Origin: Streptomyces sp. A2-16
GTDB taxonomy: Bacteria; Actinomycetota; Actinomycetes; Streptomycetales; Streptomycetaceae
Assembly (NCBI RefSeq): GCF_018128905.1
Contig: NZ_CP063808.1
Coordinates: 8,184,001 to 8,248,000, forward strand
DNA: 64,000 bases
Direction: 5' to 3'
The position numbers and the translations under genes are program-made. Position 1 is the stretch's first letter; every line of letters begins with the position of its first letter. Shown here piece by piece: positions 26,410 to 36,078 of this stretch. The notes beneath the pieces were generated by a model, which searched no databases, was not told where the DNA came from, and was given only the letters and a program-made list of their open reading frames with translations.

Positions 26410-26426
26410 CCGGCGCCTGGCGCCGG
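26410..26426 (-). terminator. Terminator of leuS
   Basis: CCGGCG-CCTGG-CGCCGG hairpin begins 8 bp after the leuS stop and, read on the minus strand, is followed by GTTTCG. Short but GC-only stem. Confidence 0.6.
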
Positions 26427-26433
26427 ACAGGCA

Positions 26434-29310
<2,877 letters not shown>

Positions 29311-29363
29311 GTCCTCAAAGCTCCATCGATCGTCTCTGCCAGCGGCTGTGTCGTCCGGAAACG

Positions 29364-29387
29364 AAAAATCCCCTCGCACAGGAGGGG
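29364..29387 (-). terminator. Intrinsic terminator of the leuS attenuator
   Basis: Read on the minus strand: CCCCTC-CTGTGC-GAGGGG followed directly by ATTTTT (29364-29369). It lies 55 nt upstream of the leuS start and downstream of the leader peptide, the standard position for an attenuator terminator. Confidence 0.85.
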
Positions 29388-29389
29388 AC

Positions 29390-29443
29390 GCCGCGCCGAT
29401 TCCGACCACGTCTTCACCGGTGGTCGGGACTGATCAGCGCGGC
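29390..29443 (-). promoter_or_regulatory. leuS leader: competing RNA stems
   Basis: Two structures upstream of the terminator are visible. One is a local 8-bp hairpin CCGACCAC / GTGGTCGG (29402-29427). The other is a long-range 7-bp pairing between GCCGCGC at the end of the leader peptide (29437-29443) and GCGCGGC (29390-29396) next to the terminator. A ribosome stopped on the Leu codons or at the stop codon would change whether the long-range stem forms. Confidence 0.65.
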
Positions 29444-29472
29444 TCGCTAAGCAGAAGGCGTACGGCACGCAT
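29434..29472 (-). CDS. Leader peptide of leuS attenuator (12 aa, three Leu)
   Basis: A short open frame on the minus strand encodes MRAVRLLLSEPR and stops at TGA (29434-29436). Residues 6-8 are three consecutive leucines using CTT-CTG-CTT. CTT is a rare Leu codon in Streptomyces, which would sharpen stalling when charged tRNA-Leu is low. No ribosome binding site precedes it; a TACTCT box lies exactly 6 nt upstream, so the mRNA probably starts at the ATG (leaderless). Confidence 0.8.
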   Translation of the reverse strand: MRAVRLLLSEPR

Positions 29473-29478
29473 GGCGTC

Positions 29479-29484
29479 AGAGTA
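29479..29484 (-). promoter_or_regulatory. -10 box of the leuS transcript
   Basis: TACTCT on the minus strand, 6 nt before the leader peptide ATG. This fits a -10 element with transcription starting on the start codon. The -35 is not obvious. Confidence 0.55.
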
Positions 29485-29604
29485 CCGCAGCCGTTGAGCA
29501 AGCGGCGACGGACTTACGTATGCCTCTTCGGCACCGGGTGCCGCACTCGCCGCCGCAGTCGAGCGCACCGTTCTACCCCGACAGGAACTGAATAAAGGTC
29601 AAAG

Positions 29605-29681
29605 GTTACTTCGCGTAACGGCCACTAAGGGGCATCACAACAGCCCCGCGGCCGTTTGATAACAACGCAATAACTCAAACG
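29605..29681. promoter_or_regulatory. AT-rich upstream region with two inverted repeats
   Basis: Upstream of the cytochrome gene, an unusually AT-rich patch holds GTTAC-TTCGC-GTAAC (29605-29619) and CGTTTGA-N15-TCAAACG (29653-29681), both with perfect arms. These are candidate operators for the redox gene pair; no regulator is assigned. Confidence 0.45.
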
Positions 29682-29755
29682 TCGTACCCACCGGTATGGC
29701 GCCACTTAGAGTGCGGCAGCGGGACCGCCTTCCCGAACCGCTCGGAGTTGCCCCC

Positions 29756-31081
29756 ATGAACCCTCGCAGTAGTAACAACACGCTCCCCAGGACGGGCCGG
29801 TCGGCCTACGGGGTGGCGACGGCCGTCTTCCTGCTGGCCATCCCTCTGGTCGTGGTGTACGGAGGTGTCTGGCTCCAGGACTTCCTCAACTTCGGGGCCG
29901 GCGTGGTGACGCTTGTCCTCCTCACATGCTCCGTGATCTGGGGGCTCGTCGCCCAGGACCGGCTGATCCTCAACACCCGGCAGCGGATCGTCGCCCAGGG
30001 AGTGCACCGGATCACCGCGGTGGGCTCGATCGCGTTCCTTCTGCTGCACATCGGGATCAAACTCACCCTCGAGCACACGACGTGGATCGCCGCGTTCATC
30101 CCGTTCGGGCTCGGCTTCAGCAGCAGCGGAGGCCTCATAGGCCTCGGCACGCTGGCCGGCCAGCTCATGATCTTCGTCGGCATCACCGGCGCCCTGCGCA
30201 ACAGGTTCGCCTCCCCGGCCCCGGTCGCGGCCCGCTGGCGGGCGATGCACATGCTGGCCTACCCGGCCTGGTGCGCCGGACTGATCCACGGCCTGTACGC
30301 GGGGCGCGCAGTGAAGGCCCCGATCTTCACGTACATGTACGCGCTCTGCGTGCTCGGCGTCATCGCGGCCCTCGCCCTGCGCGCGGCCCCGCGCCCGTTC
30401 AAGCGCAAGGTCACCGACCGGGTCGCCATGCTCCTCGGCGCGGAGGAGCGACCGGGCCGCGAGGAGCTGGAGGCCAGCCGGGCCAGGAGGGCCGCTGAGA
30501 GCGCCGCCCCGGGCCGCGAGAGCCGCAGGGCACCCGAGTCCGCAGGACGGCGCTCGGAGTCCGCCCTGCCCGGCTACGAGGGCCTCAGCCAGACCGGCGC
30601 CAACCCCATCTACCAGACCCCGGCCCCGGAGCCCGCGGGCAACGGATTCGCCGCCGCGTACCGCGCGGTGTCGCCGGGCGCACAGCAGCCCTACGACACC
30701 GCCCAGACAGCGCGCATGGACCTGATGGACATGCAGGCCGCCACCGATCCCATTCCGCGCGCGGACACCGGCGGCAGCACCTCCGGCAGCTGGCCGGTCC
30801 CGTCCCCGCCGCCGGTCGGCGAAGCACCCCCCTCCGCCTACGACCCGCTCCAGGACACGGGTTACAACATCCCTACATATGGCAGCAATACGGGCACGGC
30901 CAGCTATCTGTCAGGTGATGTGCGCGACACCGGTGAGACGAACACCCTTTACGGCACGTACAACCCTACTGACACGTACAACAGCGGTCCCGCCAGTGAT
31001 CCAACGCCCGGTCAGTCGTACGACTTCGACTCACCGGGTCCGGGCGAACCTTGGAACACGCCTTCCGGAGGCTATAGGTGA
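29756..31081 (+). CDS. Six-helix bis-heme membrane protein, ferric reductase/NOX-like core
   Basis: A 441-residue membrane protein. Six hydrophobic helices are visible: about 18-40, 45-66, 83-103, 127-146, 163-182 and 188-210. Helix 3 carries His84 and His98 and helix 5 carries His165 and His178. The spacings of 13 and 12 intervening residues are the bis-heme arrangement of NADPH oxidases and ferric reductases. The FAD/NADPH-binding C-terminus of those enzymes is missing; instead there is a disordered tail of about 225 residues rich in Pro/Ser/Gly/Tyr (NTGTASYLSGD, TYNPTDTYNSG). The ATG at 29756 has CGGAG upstream. Its stop overlaps the GTG of the NuoF-like gene, so the two proteins probably form one complex. 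Confidence 0.85.
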   Translation: MNPRSSNNTLPRTGRSAYGVATAVFLLAIPLVVVYGGVWLQDFLNFGAGVVTLVLLTCSVIWGLVAQDRLILNTRQRIVAQGVHRITAVGSIAFLLLHIGIKLTLEHTTWIAAFIPFGLGFSSSGGLIGLGTLAGQLMIFVGITGALRNRFASPAPVAARWRAMHMLAYPAWCAGLIHGLYAGRAVKAPIFTYMYALCVLGVIAALALRAAPRPFKRKVTDRVAMLLGAEERPGREELEASRARRAAESAAPGRESRRAPESAGRRSESALPGYEGLSQTGANPIYQTPAPEPAGNGFAAAYRAVSPGAQQPYDTAQTARMDLMDMQAATDPIPRADTGGSTSGSWPVPSPPPVGEAPPSAYDPLQDTGYNIPTYGSNTGTASYLSGDVRDTGETNTLYGTYNPTDTYNSGPASDPTPGQSYDFDSPGPGEPWNTPSGGYR

Positions 31082-32691
31082 ACGAGGCCCTGCCCGACGT
31101 ACCAGAAGTCCGCGTGGTCGGCCTTCCCCAGCTCACGTCGGGCTTCGACCTTGTCGAACGACTTGACCTGCCCATGCACCTGAAGGTGCACGGGCCGCTC
31201 GAACCCATGGGCGGGGAGCAACTCGCGAAGCTCTCCGAAGCCATCAACCTGAAGGGACGCGGCGGCGCCGGCTTCCCCTTCCACAAGAAGCTGCGTTCGG
31301 TCGCCGAAGCGGCGATCAAGCGCGGCGTCCGGCCGGTCGTCGTCGTGAACGGCAGCGAGGACGAACCTGCCTGCCGCAAGGACACGGTGCTCATCAACCG
31401 TGCCCCGCACCTCATCCTGGACGGCGCCCTCCTGGCCGCCGAAGCCCTGGGTGCCCGCACGCTCGTGGTGGGGGTCACCCGGGAGTCCACACAGCGGTCC
31501 ATGGAGGCCGCCCTCGCCGAACGCGGCCTGAGCAACGGCCGCAGGTCGGCTCTACGCGCACGCGTGCAACGCAATCCCGTCCGCATGGTCACCGGAGCGG
31601 CCGCGTCGCTGATCCGCTCGATCGACGGCGGCCCGGCCATCCCGCCCGGCCGCAAGGTCAGCGCCTCGCAGAACGGCGTCGGCGGCGCACCGACCCTCCT
31701 GTCGAACGCCGAGACGTTCGCGCAGCTGGCGATCGCCGCCCGGATCGGCCCCGAGCGCTACGGCAACACCGGCCTGTACGACGAGCCGGGCACCGTCATG
31801 CTCACGGTCTCCGGCGCCGTCGCGCGCCCCATGGTGATCGAGGTCCCCACGGGCGTACCGCTGCGCTACGTCCTGCAGTTGGCCGGCGCCCCGCCGGTCC
31901 CGCAGGGCGTGCTGACCGGCGGCTACCACGGCAAGTGGATCGACGCGGCGACGGTCAACGAGGCGATCGTCTCCCGCAACTCCCTGGACGCCGTGGGCGG
32001 CGCGCTCGGTGCGGGAGCGATCCTGCCCATCACCCAGGAGACCTGCCCGCTGGGCGAGTCGCTGCGGGTGGCGCAGTGGCTGGCCGAGGAGAGCGCGGGC
32101 CAGTGCGGCCCCTGCTACCTCGGTCTGCCGGCCGCCGCGCGCGGCATGGAGGACATCCTCAACGGCGGCGGCCCGGCCGCCCTGGAGGCGCTCAAGCAGG
32201 TCGCCAAGAACGTGAAGCGGCGCGGCGCGTGCTCGCACCCGGACGGCTCCGCGATGTTCCTTGAGTCGACCATCAAGGCGTTCACGGACGACCTGGCCGC
32301 CCATGTCCTCGGCAACGGCTGCGGACGGCCCGTGGAGGGCGTTCTGCCGCTCTTCGAGGGCGGAAAGATGCCGACGGGCATCCCGGGCGGCGGCGAGGCC
32401 GAGGAGAACGGCCCCAGCCGTCAGAAGATCTACGTCGACTGGACGCTGTGCCGGGGTCACGGCCTGTGCGCCGACATCCTCCCCGAGGTCTTCGAACTCG
32501 GCGCCGACGGCTTCCCGACCGTCGCCCAGGCGCAGGTACCGCGTTACGCCGAGGCGAAGGCTCTACGCGCGGTGCGTCGCTGCCCCGCGCTCGCGCTGCG
32601 CCTCGAGGAGGAGACCGCCCGGGACAAGGGCCCCTCCCGCAACCTGCCGGTCCTGTCCCAGGGCCGCGGAAGGCGTGCGCTGGGCCGCTGA
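31078..32691 (+). CDS. NuoF-like NADH/FMN oxidoreductase with C-terminal 3Fe-4S ferredoxin domain
   Basis: A 537-residue cytoplasmic flavoprotein. The NuoF FMN/NADH-binding glycine loop is GRGGAGFP (60-67), followed by NGSEDEPACRKD (91-102, like NuoF NADEGEPG) and a SLBB-like segment. The NuoF cluster motif is altered: ESAGQCGPC (338-346) has Ala where the first Cys belongs, leaving C343, C346 and C385. A ferredoxin module near the end has CRGHGLC (C458, C464) and a CP motif (C502), the three-Cys pattern of 3Fe-4S ferredoxins. GTG start overlaps the upstream stop. Likely role: pass electrons from NAD(P)H through flavin and clusters to the bis-heme partner. Direction and final acceptor are unknown. 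Confidence 0.87.
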   Translation: MNEALPDVPEVRVVGLPQLTSGFDLVERLDLPMHLKVHGPLEPMGGEQLAKLSEAINLKGRGGAGFPFHKKLRSVAEAAIKRGVRPVVVVNGSEDEPACRKDTVLINRAPHLILDGALLAAEALGARTLVVGVTRESTQRSMEAALAERGLSNGRRSALRARVQRNPVRMVTGAAASLIRSIDGGPAIPPGRKVSASQNGVGGAPTLLSNAETFAQLAIAARIGPERYGNTGLYDEPGTVMLTVSGAVARPMVIEVPTGVPLRYVLQLAGAPPVPQGVLTGGYHGKWIDAATVNEAIVSRNSLDAVGGALGAGAILPITQETCPLGESLRVAQWLAEESAGQCGPCYLGLPAAARGMEDILNGGGPAALEALKQVAKNVKRRGACSHPDGSAMFLESTIKAFTDDLAAHVLGNGCGRPVEGVLPLFEGGKMPTGIPGGGEAEENGPSRQKIYVDWTLCRGHGLCADILPEVFELGADGFPTVAQAQVPRYAEAKALRAVRRCPALALRLEEETARDKGPSRNLPVLSQGRGRRALGR

Positions 32692-32705
32692 GGCAGACAG
32701 CAGAC

Positions 32706-32744
32706 GACTGAGGGGGCCACCCGATCCGGGTGGCCCCCTCAGTC
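32706..32744 (+). terminator. Terminator after the NuoF-like gene
   Basis: Perfect 17-bp inverted repeat (arms 32706-32722 and 32728-32744, core GGGGGCCACCC/GGGTGGCCCCC) with a 5-nt loop, 15 bp after the stop. There is no T tract, as is common in Streptomyces. Confidence 0.85.
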
Positions 32745-32754
32745 GCAACTGCCT

Positions 32755-32799
32755 CTTAAAACAAGAGAATCCCGCCGGATCAAGATGACCCGGCGGGAT
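32755..32799 (-). terminator. Terminator of tRNA-Ala (first copy)
   Basis: On the minus strand, ATCCCGCCGG / CCGGCGGGAT (arms 32790-32799 and 32769-32778) is followed by TCTCTTGTTTT. It starts 8 nt downstream of the tRNA 3' end. Confidence 0.85.
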
Positions 32800-32806
32800 C
32801 TTTCTG

Positions 32807-32879
32807 TGGAGCTAAGGAGATTTGAACTCCTGACCCCCTGCATGCCATGCAGGTGCTCTACCAACTGAGCTATAGCCCC
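32807..32879 (-). tRNA. tRNA-Ala (GGC)
   Basis: A 73-nt cloverleaf. The acceptor is GGGGCTA/TAGCTCC with discriminator A, the D arm is AGCTCAGTTGGTAGAGC, the anticodon stem is CCTGC/GCAGG with loop ATGGCAT (anticodon GGC, reads GCC/GCU), and the T arm contains GTTCAAAT. CCA is not encoded. A second copy at 35925-35997 differs at three positions. Confidence 0.97.
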
Positions 32880-32963
32880 TTGCTTGGTGTTCCGCCCGGT
32901 TTCCCCGGCGGCGGAGCCAACATTACACGGTCTCCCGGGTGGAACACCAAATCGTTTCGCGGC

Positions 32964-33197
32964 TCAAGCAGTGACGAACGAGTAGAACCGTTTGAGCGTG
33001 CAGTGCTCCTCGAGGAGACGACCGTAGATCGGCTCGCCCTCCAGCTCACGGTACGTCTCGATGGGGTCGCCTTTTATGATCAGCGCCCGCGCGCACTCCT
33101 CGCACCAGTACTGGTAGTCGGGATTGACCGGCTCCATGTCCCGCACGATCGGCGTCCCACTGCCGCACCAGTCGCATTTTCGCCTGTGTGCACCCAT
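32964..33197 (-). CDS. Small zinc-binding protein, unknown function
   Basis: A 77-residue protein with two CxxC knuckles (KCDWCG and WCEECA) about 20 residues apart, a pattern for one structural zinc. A mixed helical C-terminus ends TLKRFYSFVTA. The ATG starts 3 nt after the stop of the preceding zinc-ribbon gene (GGAG within reach), so translation is coupled. No family is recognised. Confidence 0.8.
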   Translation of the reverse strand: MGAHRRKCDWCGSGTPIVRDMEPVNPDYQYWCEECARALIIKGDPIETYRELEGEPIYGRLLEEHCTLKRFYSFVTA

Positions 33198-33200
33198 CGA

Positions 33201-33374
33201 TCAGCTCCAGCTGTGGCCGCAGGCCGTGCACACGTAGGAGATCCCGCCGTTGTCGCCGAGTACTTGCGCCACATGGACGGAACCGCAGGAAGGGCAGATG
33301 AGGCGGACCGTCGTGTCCCTTGTCGACGCCGCTTCGCGGAGGTGGCCGACCTCCACGAGGATGCTCGCAGGCAT
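33201..33374 (-). CDS. 57-residue zinc-ribbon protein
   Basis: Reads MPASILVEVGHLREAASTRD at the N-terminus. It then has a zinc ribbon, CPSCGSVHVAQ ... YVCTACGHSW, with two CxxCG knuckles about 28 residues apart, as in transcription-factor and ribosomal zinc ribbons. It ends only 3 nt before the next gene, another CxxC protein, suggesting the pair work together. Function unknown. Confidence 0.75.
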   Translation of the reverse strand: MPASILVEVGHLREAASTRDTTVRLICPSCGSVHVAQVLGDNGGISYVCTACGHSWS

Positions 33375-33443
33375 CACTACTCCCTCCCGTCGGGCCGCGC
33401 CCCCTTCCGGCCGTTTGATTCTGCCACGGCCGGACCAATACGG

Positions 33444-34916
33444 TCAGCGACGCCTGAGTACCAGTCCGGACACGGCGCCCACCGCGGCGGTCCCGGCCAG
33501 CGCGAACATGCACGCCAAAAGCGCCTCCGCAGAGGTATACGCCCCAGAGGGGCCGAGTGACTCAAGTCGGTTCAAGAACAGTGTGCCGAAGCCCGCGACG
33601 CCGATGAGCTGGCCGAGCTGGGTGACCGTGGCGAGCAGACCGCTGGCGTCCGCCGCGTGCCGGGGCGGCACGGTGGCAAGGGCCCCGGTGAGCGTGGGGC
33701 TGAAGGCGAGCGCGAGCCCCACGCCCACGCCGGCGTACGCGGCGTACAGGGCGACGCCGCCGTCACCGCCGTCCCTCAGCGCCAGCCCCACGCCGAGTGC
33801 GGCCGCCGCGGTGATCAGGAACCCGGCGGGCGTGAGCAGTCGCCGCCAGGACGCGGGCCAGTGACGCCAGGTCAGTCCGACGATCCCGAAGATCACCGCG
33901 GTCGGCGCGAAGGAGAGCCCGGCCCGCAGCGGGCTGTAGCCGAGGCCGCCCTGGACGTACAGGGTGAGGGCGAAGAGGAAGCCGCCGTTGACGGCCATGA
34001 CCGCCATGATCCGGAAGACGGCGAGCCCCATGCCGGGATGGCGCAGCACGCTCGGCGTGATCAGCGGGGCACCGCCGCGCCCCGCCAGCCGGGACTCGTA
34101 GCCGCAGAAGACGGTGAACAGGATCACGGCGGCGGCCATGGAGAGCCAGGACCACAGGGGCCAGTCCTCCTCCTGCCCGAGCACCAGCGGCACCGTGCAC
34201 AGCGACACGGCGGCCGCGAGCAGCACCAGGCCGGGCAGGTCGAGGCCGCGGGTGCGGTCCCGCGGTGTGCCACGGTCCCCGGGCAGCAGGACACGTGTGC
34301 CCGCGGCCAGCAGGACGAGGCCCACGGGTACGTTCACGAGGAACACCGGCCGCCAGCTCGTACCGAACAGGTCGGCACTCACCAGGACTCCCCCGACGAC
34401 CTGCCCGGCGGCGGCGCCGACCGCGAGGACCGCCGAGTAGGCGCCCAGCGCCTTCATCCGGGCCTCGCCGGTGAAGTTGCGCTGGATCAGACTGAGCACC
34501 TGCGGGATCATCACCGCCGAACCGGCGCCCTGCACCAGCCGGAAGACGATCAGTTCGGTGGCGCCCTGCGCGAGTCCGCAGGCGAGCGAGGCCGACGTGA
34601 ACAGGGCGAGTCCGCACAGGTGGACCCGGCCGTGGCCGAACCGTTCGCCGAGCCGGGCGCCGGTGATCAGCAGTACCGAGTACGTGATGGCGTATCCGGC
34701 GATGACCAGCTGGAGCTGGGAGCCCGATGCGTCGAGTTCCGTACCGATCGTGGGGGCCGCGACGTTGACGATGAACACGTCGAGCAGCGCCATGAACTGG
34801 GCGGCGAGCACCAGCGCGAGCAGCGGCCGGGGCCGGTTGTCAGTGGCGGGTGCTTCACTTTTGGCAGTGGGAAGAACGGGTGCGGGACGGGATCCCGTCC
34901 GGGGCGTTGTCTTCAT
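33444..34916 (-). CDS. MFS drug/metabolite exporter (DHA2 type, 14 helices)
   Basis: A 490-residue major facilitator of the DHA2 (14-TMS) class, probably a proton-driven exporter in the plasma membrane. It shows motif C-like and A-like features: LDVFIVNVAAPTIGTELDAS in helix 1, GARLGERFGHGRVHLCG after helix 2, and QVVGGVLVSADLFGTSWRPVFLVNVPVG. The ATG at 34916 follows a short charged tail. It is divergent from an XRE regulator across about 130 bp holding overlapping inverted repeats, the usual layout of a repressor-controlled efflux gene. Confidence 0.92.
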   Translation of the reverse strand: MKTTPRTGSRPAPVLPTAKSEAPATDNRPRPLLALVLAAQFMALLDVFIVNVAAPTIGTELDASGSQLQLVIAGYAITYSVLLITGARLGERFGHGRVHLCGLALFTSASLACGLAQGATELIVFRLVQGAGSAVMIPQVLSLIQRNFTGEARMKALGAYSAVLAVGAAAGQVVGGVLVSADLFGTSWRPVFLVNVPVGLVLLAAGTRVLLPGDRGTPRDRTRGLDLPGLVLLAAAVSLCTVPLVLGQEEDWPLWSWLSMAAAVILFTVFCGYESRLAGRGGAPLITPSVLRHPGMGLAVFRIMAVMAVNGGFLFALTLYVQGGLGYSPLRAGLSFAPTAVIFGIVGLTWRHWPASWRRLLTPAGFLITAAAALGVGLALRDGGDGGVALYAAYAGVGVGLALAFSPTLTGALATVPPRHAADASGLLATVTQLGQLIGVAGFGTLFLNRLESLGPSGAYTSAEALLACMFALAGTAAVGAVSGLVLRRR

Positions 34917-34964
34917 GCCGTCGAGCCTGAGGACATCCCGGTACGGGTGCCGAGAGCCCGCTGA

Positions 34965-34988
34965 TGCTGGTAGTGCCAGCACCTGGCA
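34965..34988. promoter_or_regulatory. Candidate operator between MFS gene and XRE regulator
   Basis: Two overlapping inverted repeats: TGCTGG-TAGTG-CCAGCA (34965-34981) and TGCCA-GCACC-TGGCA (34974-34988). They are centred about 50-60 bp from both start codons and are a plausible binding site for the divergent XRE protein. Confidence 0.5.
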
Positions 34989-35049
34989 AGCGCCGGGCGC
35001 GGCACCGAGGATGGTCGTGACGGGGGACGTGGCGATGGGGGACGCGACG

Positions 35050-35901
35050 ATGAGGACGACACAGCGACGACGGCCCGAGCTGGCCTCGTTCCTGCGCAGC
35101 AGGCGGGCCCGGGTGACGCCGGCCGACGTGGGCATGCCGCCGGGCCTGAGGCGGCGTACGCCGGGACTGCGCCGCGAGGAGGTCGCCCAGCTCTCCGGCG
35201 TCGGGGTGACCTGGTACACATGGCTGGAGCAGGGCCGGCCGATCAACGCCTCCCCGCAGGTCCTGGACGCCGTGGCCCGCACCCTGCGGCTCGACCCGCC
35301 GGAGCGGGAGCATCTGTACCGCCTGGCACAGGTGCCGTTCGCCCCGGACCCCGAGGGACTGACGCGGTCGACGGGCCCGGAGGTGCAGGGCATCATCGAC
35401 GCCCTCGACCCGCTCCCGGCGGTCGTCTACAACTCGCGCTACGACATCCTGGCCACCAACCCGGGCTACCGGGACCTGTTCATGATCCCGGAGATCGTCG
35501 ACATCGGGGTGGCGAACGCGCTGTGGACGCTGTTCACGGTGTCCGACGAGGCCTGCCCGCTGATGTTCCGGGAGCGCGAGCTGCCCGTCATGGTGGCGAC
35601 ACTTCGGTCCTCGTACGGCAGACATGTGGGCGAGCCGGCCTGGGAGGGGTTCATATCCGCGCTGGCGGCGGCCAGCCCTTATTTCGCCGAGCTGTGGGCG
35701 AGCGGAGAGGTGGTCCAGCCCGGGCCACGGGTCAAGACGTTCCGTCACAAGGCCGTGGGCGAACTGCGGATGACGTCCCAGTCGCTGTCGATCGACGGGA
35801 TGCCCGAGTGCCGGATCGTGGTCTACACACCGGAGGACGCGGAGACACGTGAAAAATCCCGCCTCCTGAGGGAGACGGGATCCTCATCAACCGATCTTTG
35901 A
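35050..35901 (+). CDS. XRE-family regulator with MmyB-like ligand domain
   Basis: A 283-residue helix-turn-helix regulator. The HTH_31/XRE N-terminus has the family hallmark ELASFLRSRRARVTPADVG ... LRREEVAQLSGVGVTWYTWLEQGR. The C-terminal MmyB-like PAS/ligand-binding domain has AVVYNSRYDILATNPGYRDLF. The family often controls divergent dehydrogenase or efflux genes, here the MFS exporter. The ATG at 35050 has GGGGGA 8 nt upstream; in-frame starts at 35011 and 35035 are possible. The 3' end overlaps the terminator hairpin of the opposing tRNA. Confidence 0.9.
   Translation: MRTTQRRRPELASFLRSRRARVTPADVGMPPGLRRRTPGLRREEVAQLSGVGVTWYTWLEQGRPINASPQVLDAVARTLRLDPPEREHLYRLAQVPFAPDPEGLTRSTGPEVQGIIDALDPLPAVVYNSRYDILATNPGYRDLFMIPEIVDIGVANALWTLFTVSDEACPLMFRERELPVMVATLRSSYGRHVGEPAWEGFISALAAASPYFAELWASGEVVQPGPRVKTFRHKAVGELRMTSQSLSIDGMPECRIVVYTPEDAETREKSRLLRETGSSSTDL
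35852..35881 (-). terminator. Terminator of tRNA-Ala (second copy), inside the XRE gene end
   Basis: On the minus strand, ATCCCG + CTCC / GGAG + CGGGAT stem (one mismatch) with a 4-nt loop, followed by TTTTTC. It is 44 nt beyond the tRNA 3' end and overlaps the last codons of the XRE gene. Confidence 0.8.
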
Positions 35902-35924
35902 CAACTCAACAGAGTGTCGGTCTG

Positions 35925-35997
35925 TGGAGCTAAGGAGAATTGAACTCCTGACCTCCTGCATGCCATGCAGGCGCTCTACCAACTGAGCTATAGCCCC
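35925..35997 (-). tRNA. tRNA-Ala (GGC), second copy
   Basis: A 73-nt cloverleaf identical to 32807-32879 except three positions (position 26 G for A; one change in the variable region; T-loop ATT for AAT). Anticodon loop ATGGCAT, anticodon GGC, no encoded CCA. Confidence 0.97.
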
Positions 35998-36078
35998 TTG
36001 CGTTCTTCCCGCTCGGCGGGCGAACAAGAAGAACTTTAGCCTGCGACCTGCCGGAAAGTGAAATCCGGTCCGGAGCCC

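Noticed and set aside
29311..29409. N-terminal extension of LeuS upstream of 29310
   Set aside because: It would translate the attenuator terminator hairpin and is unlike any LeuRS N-terminus.
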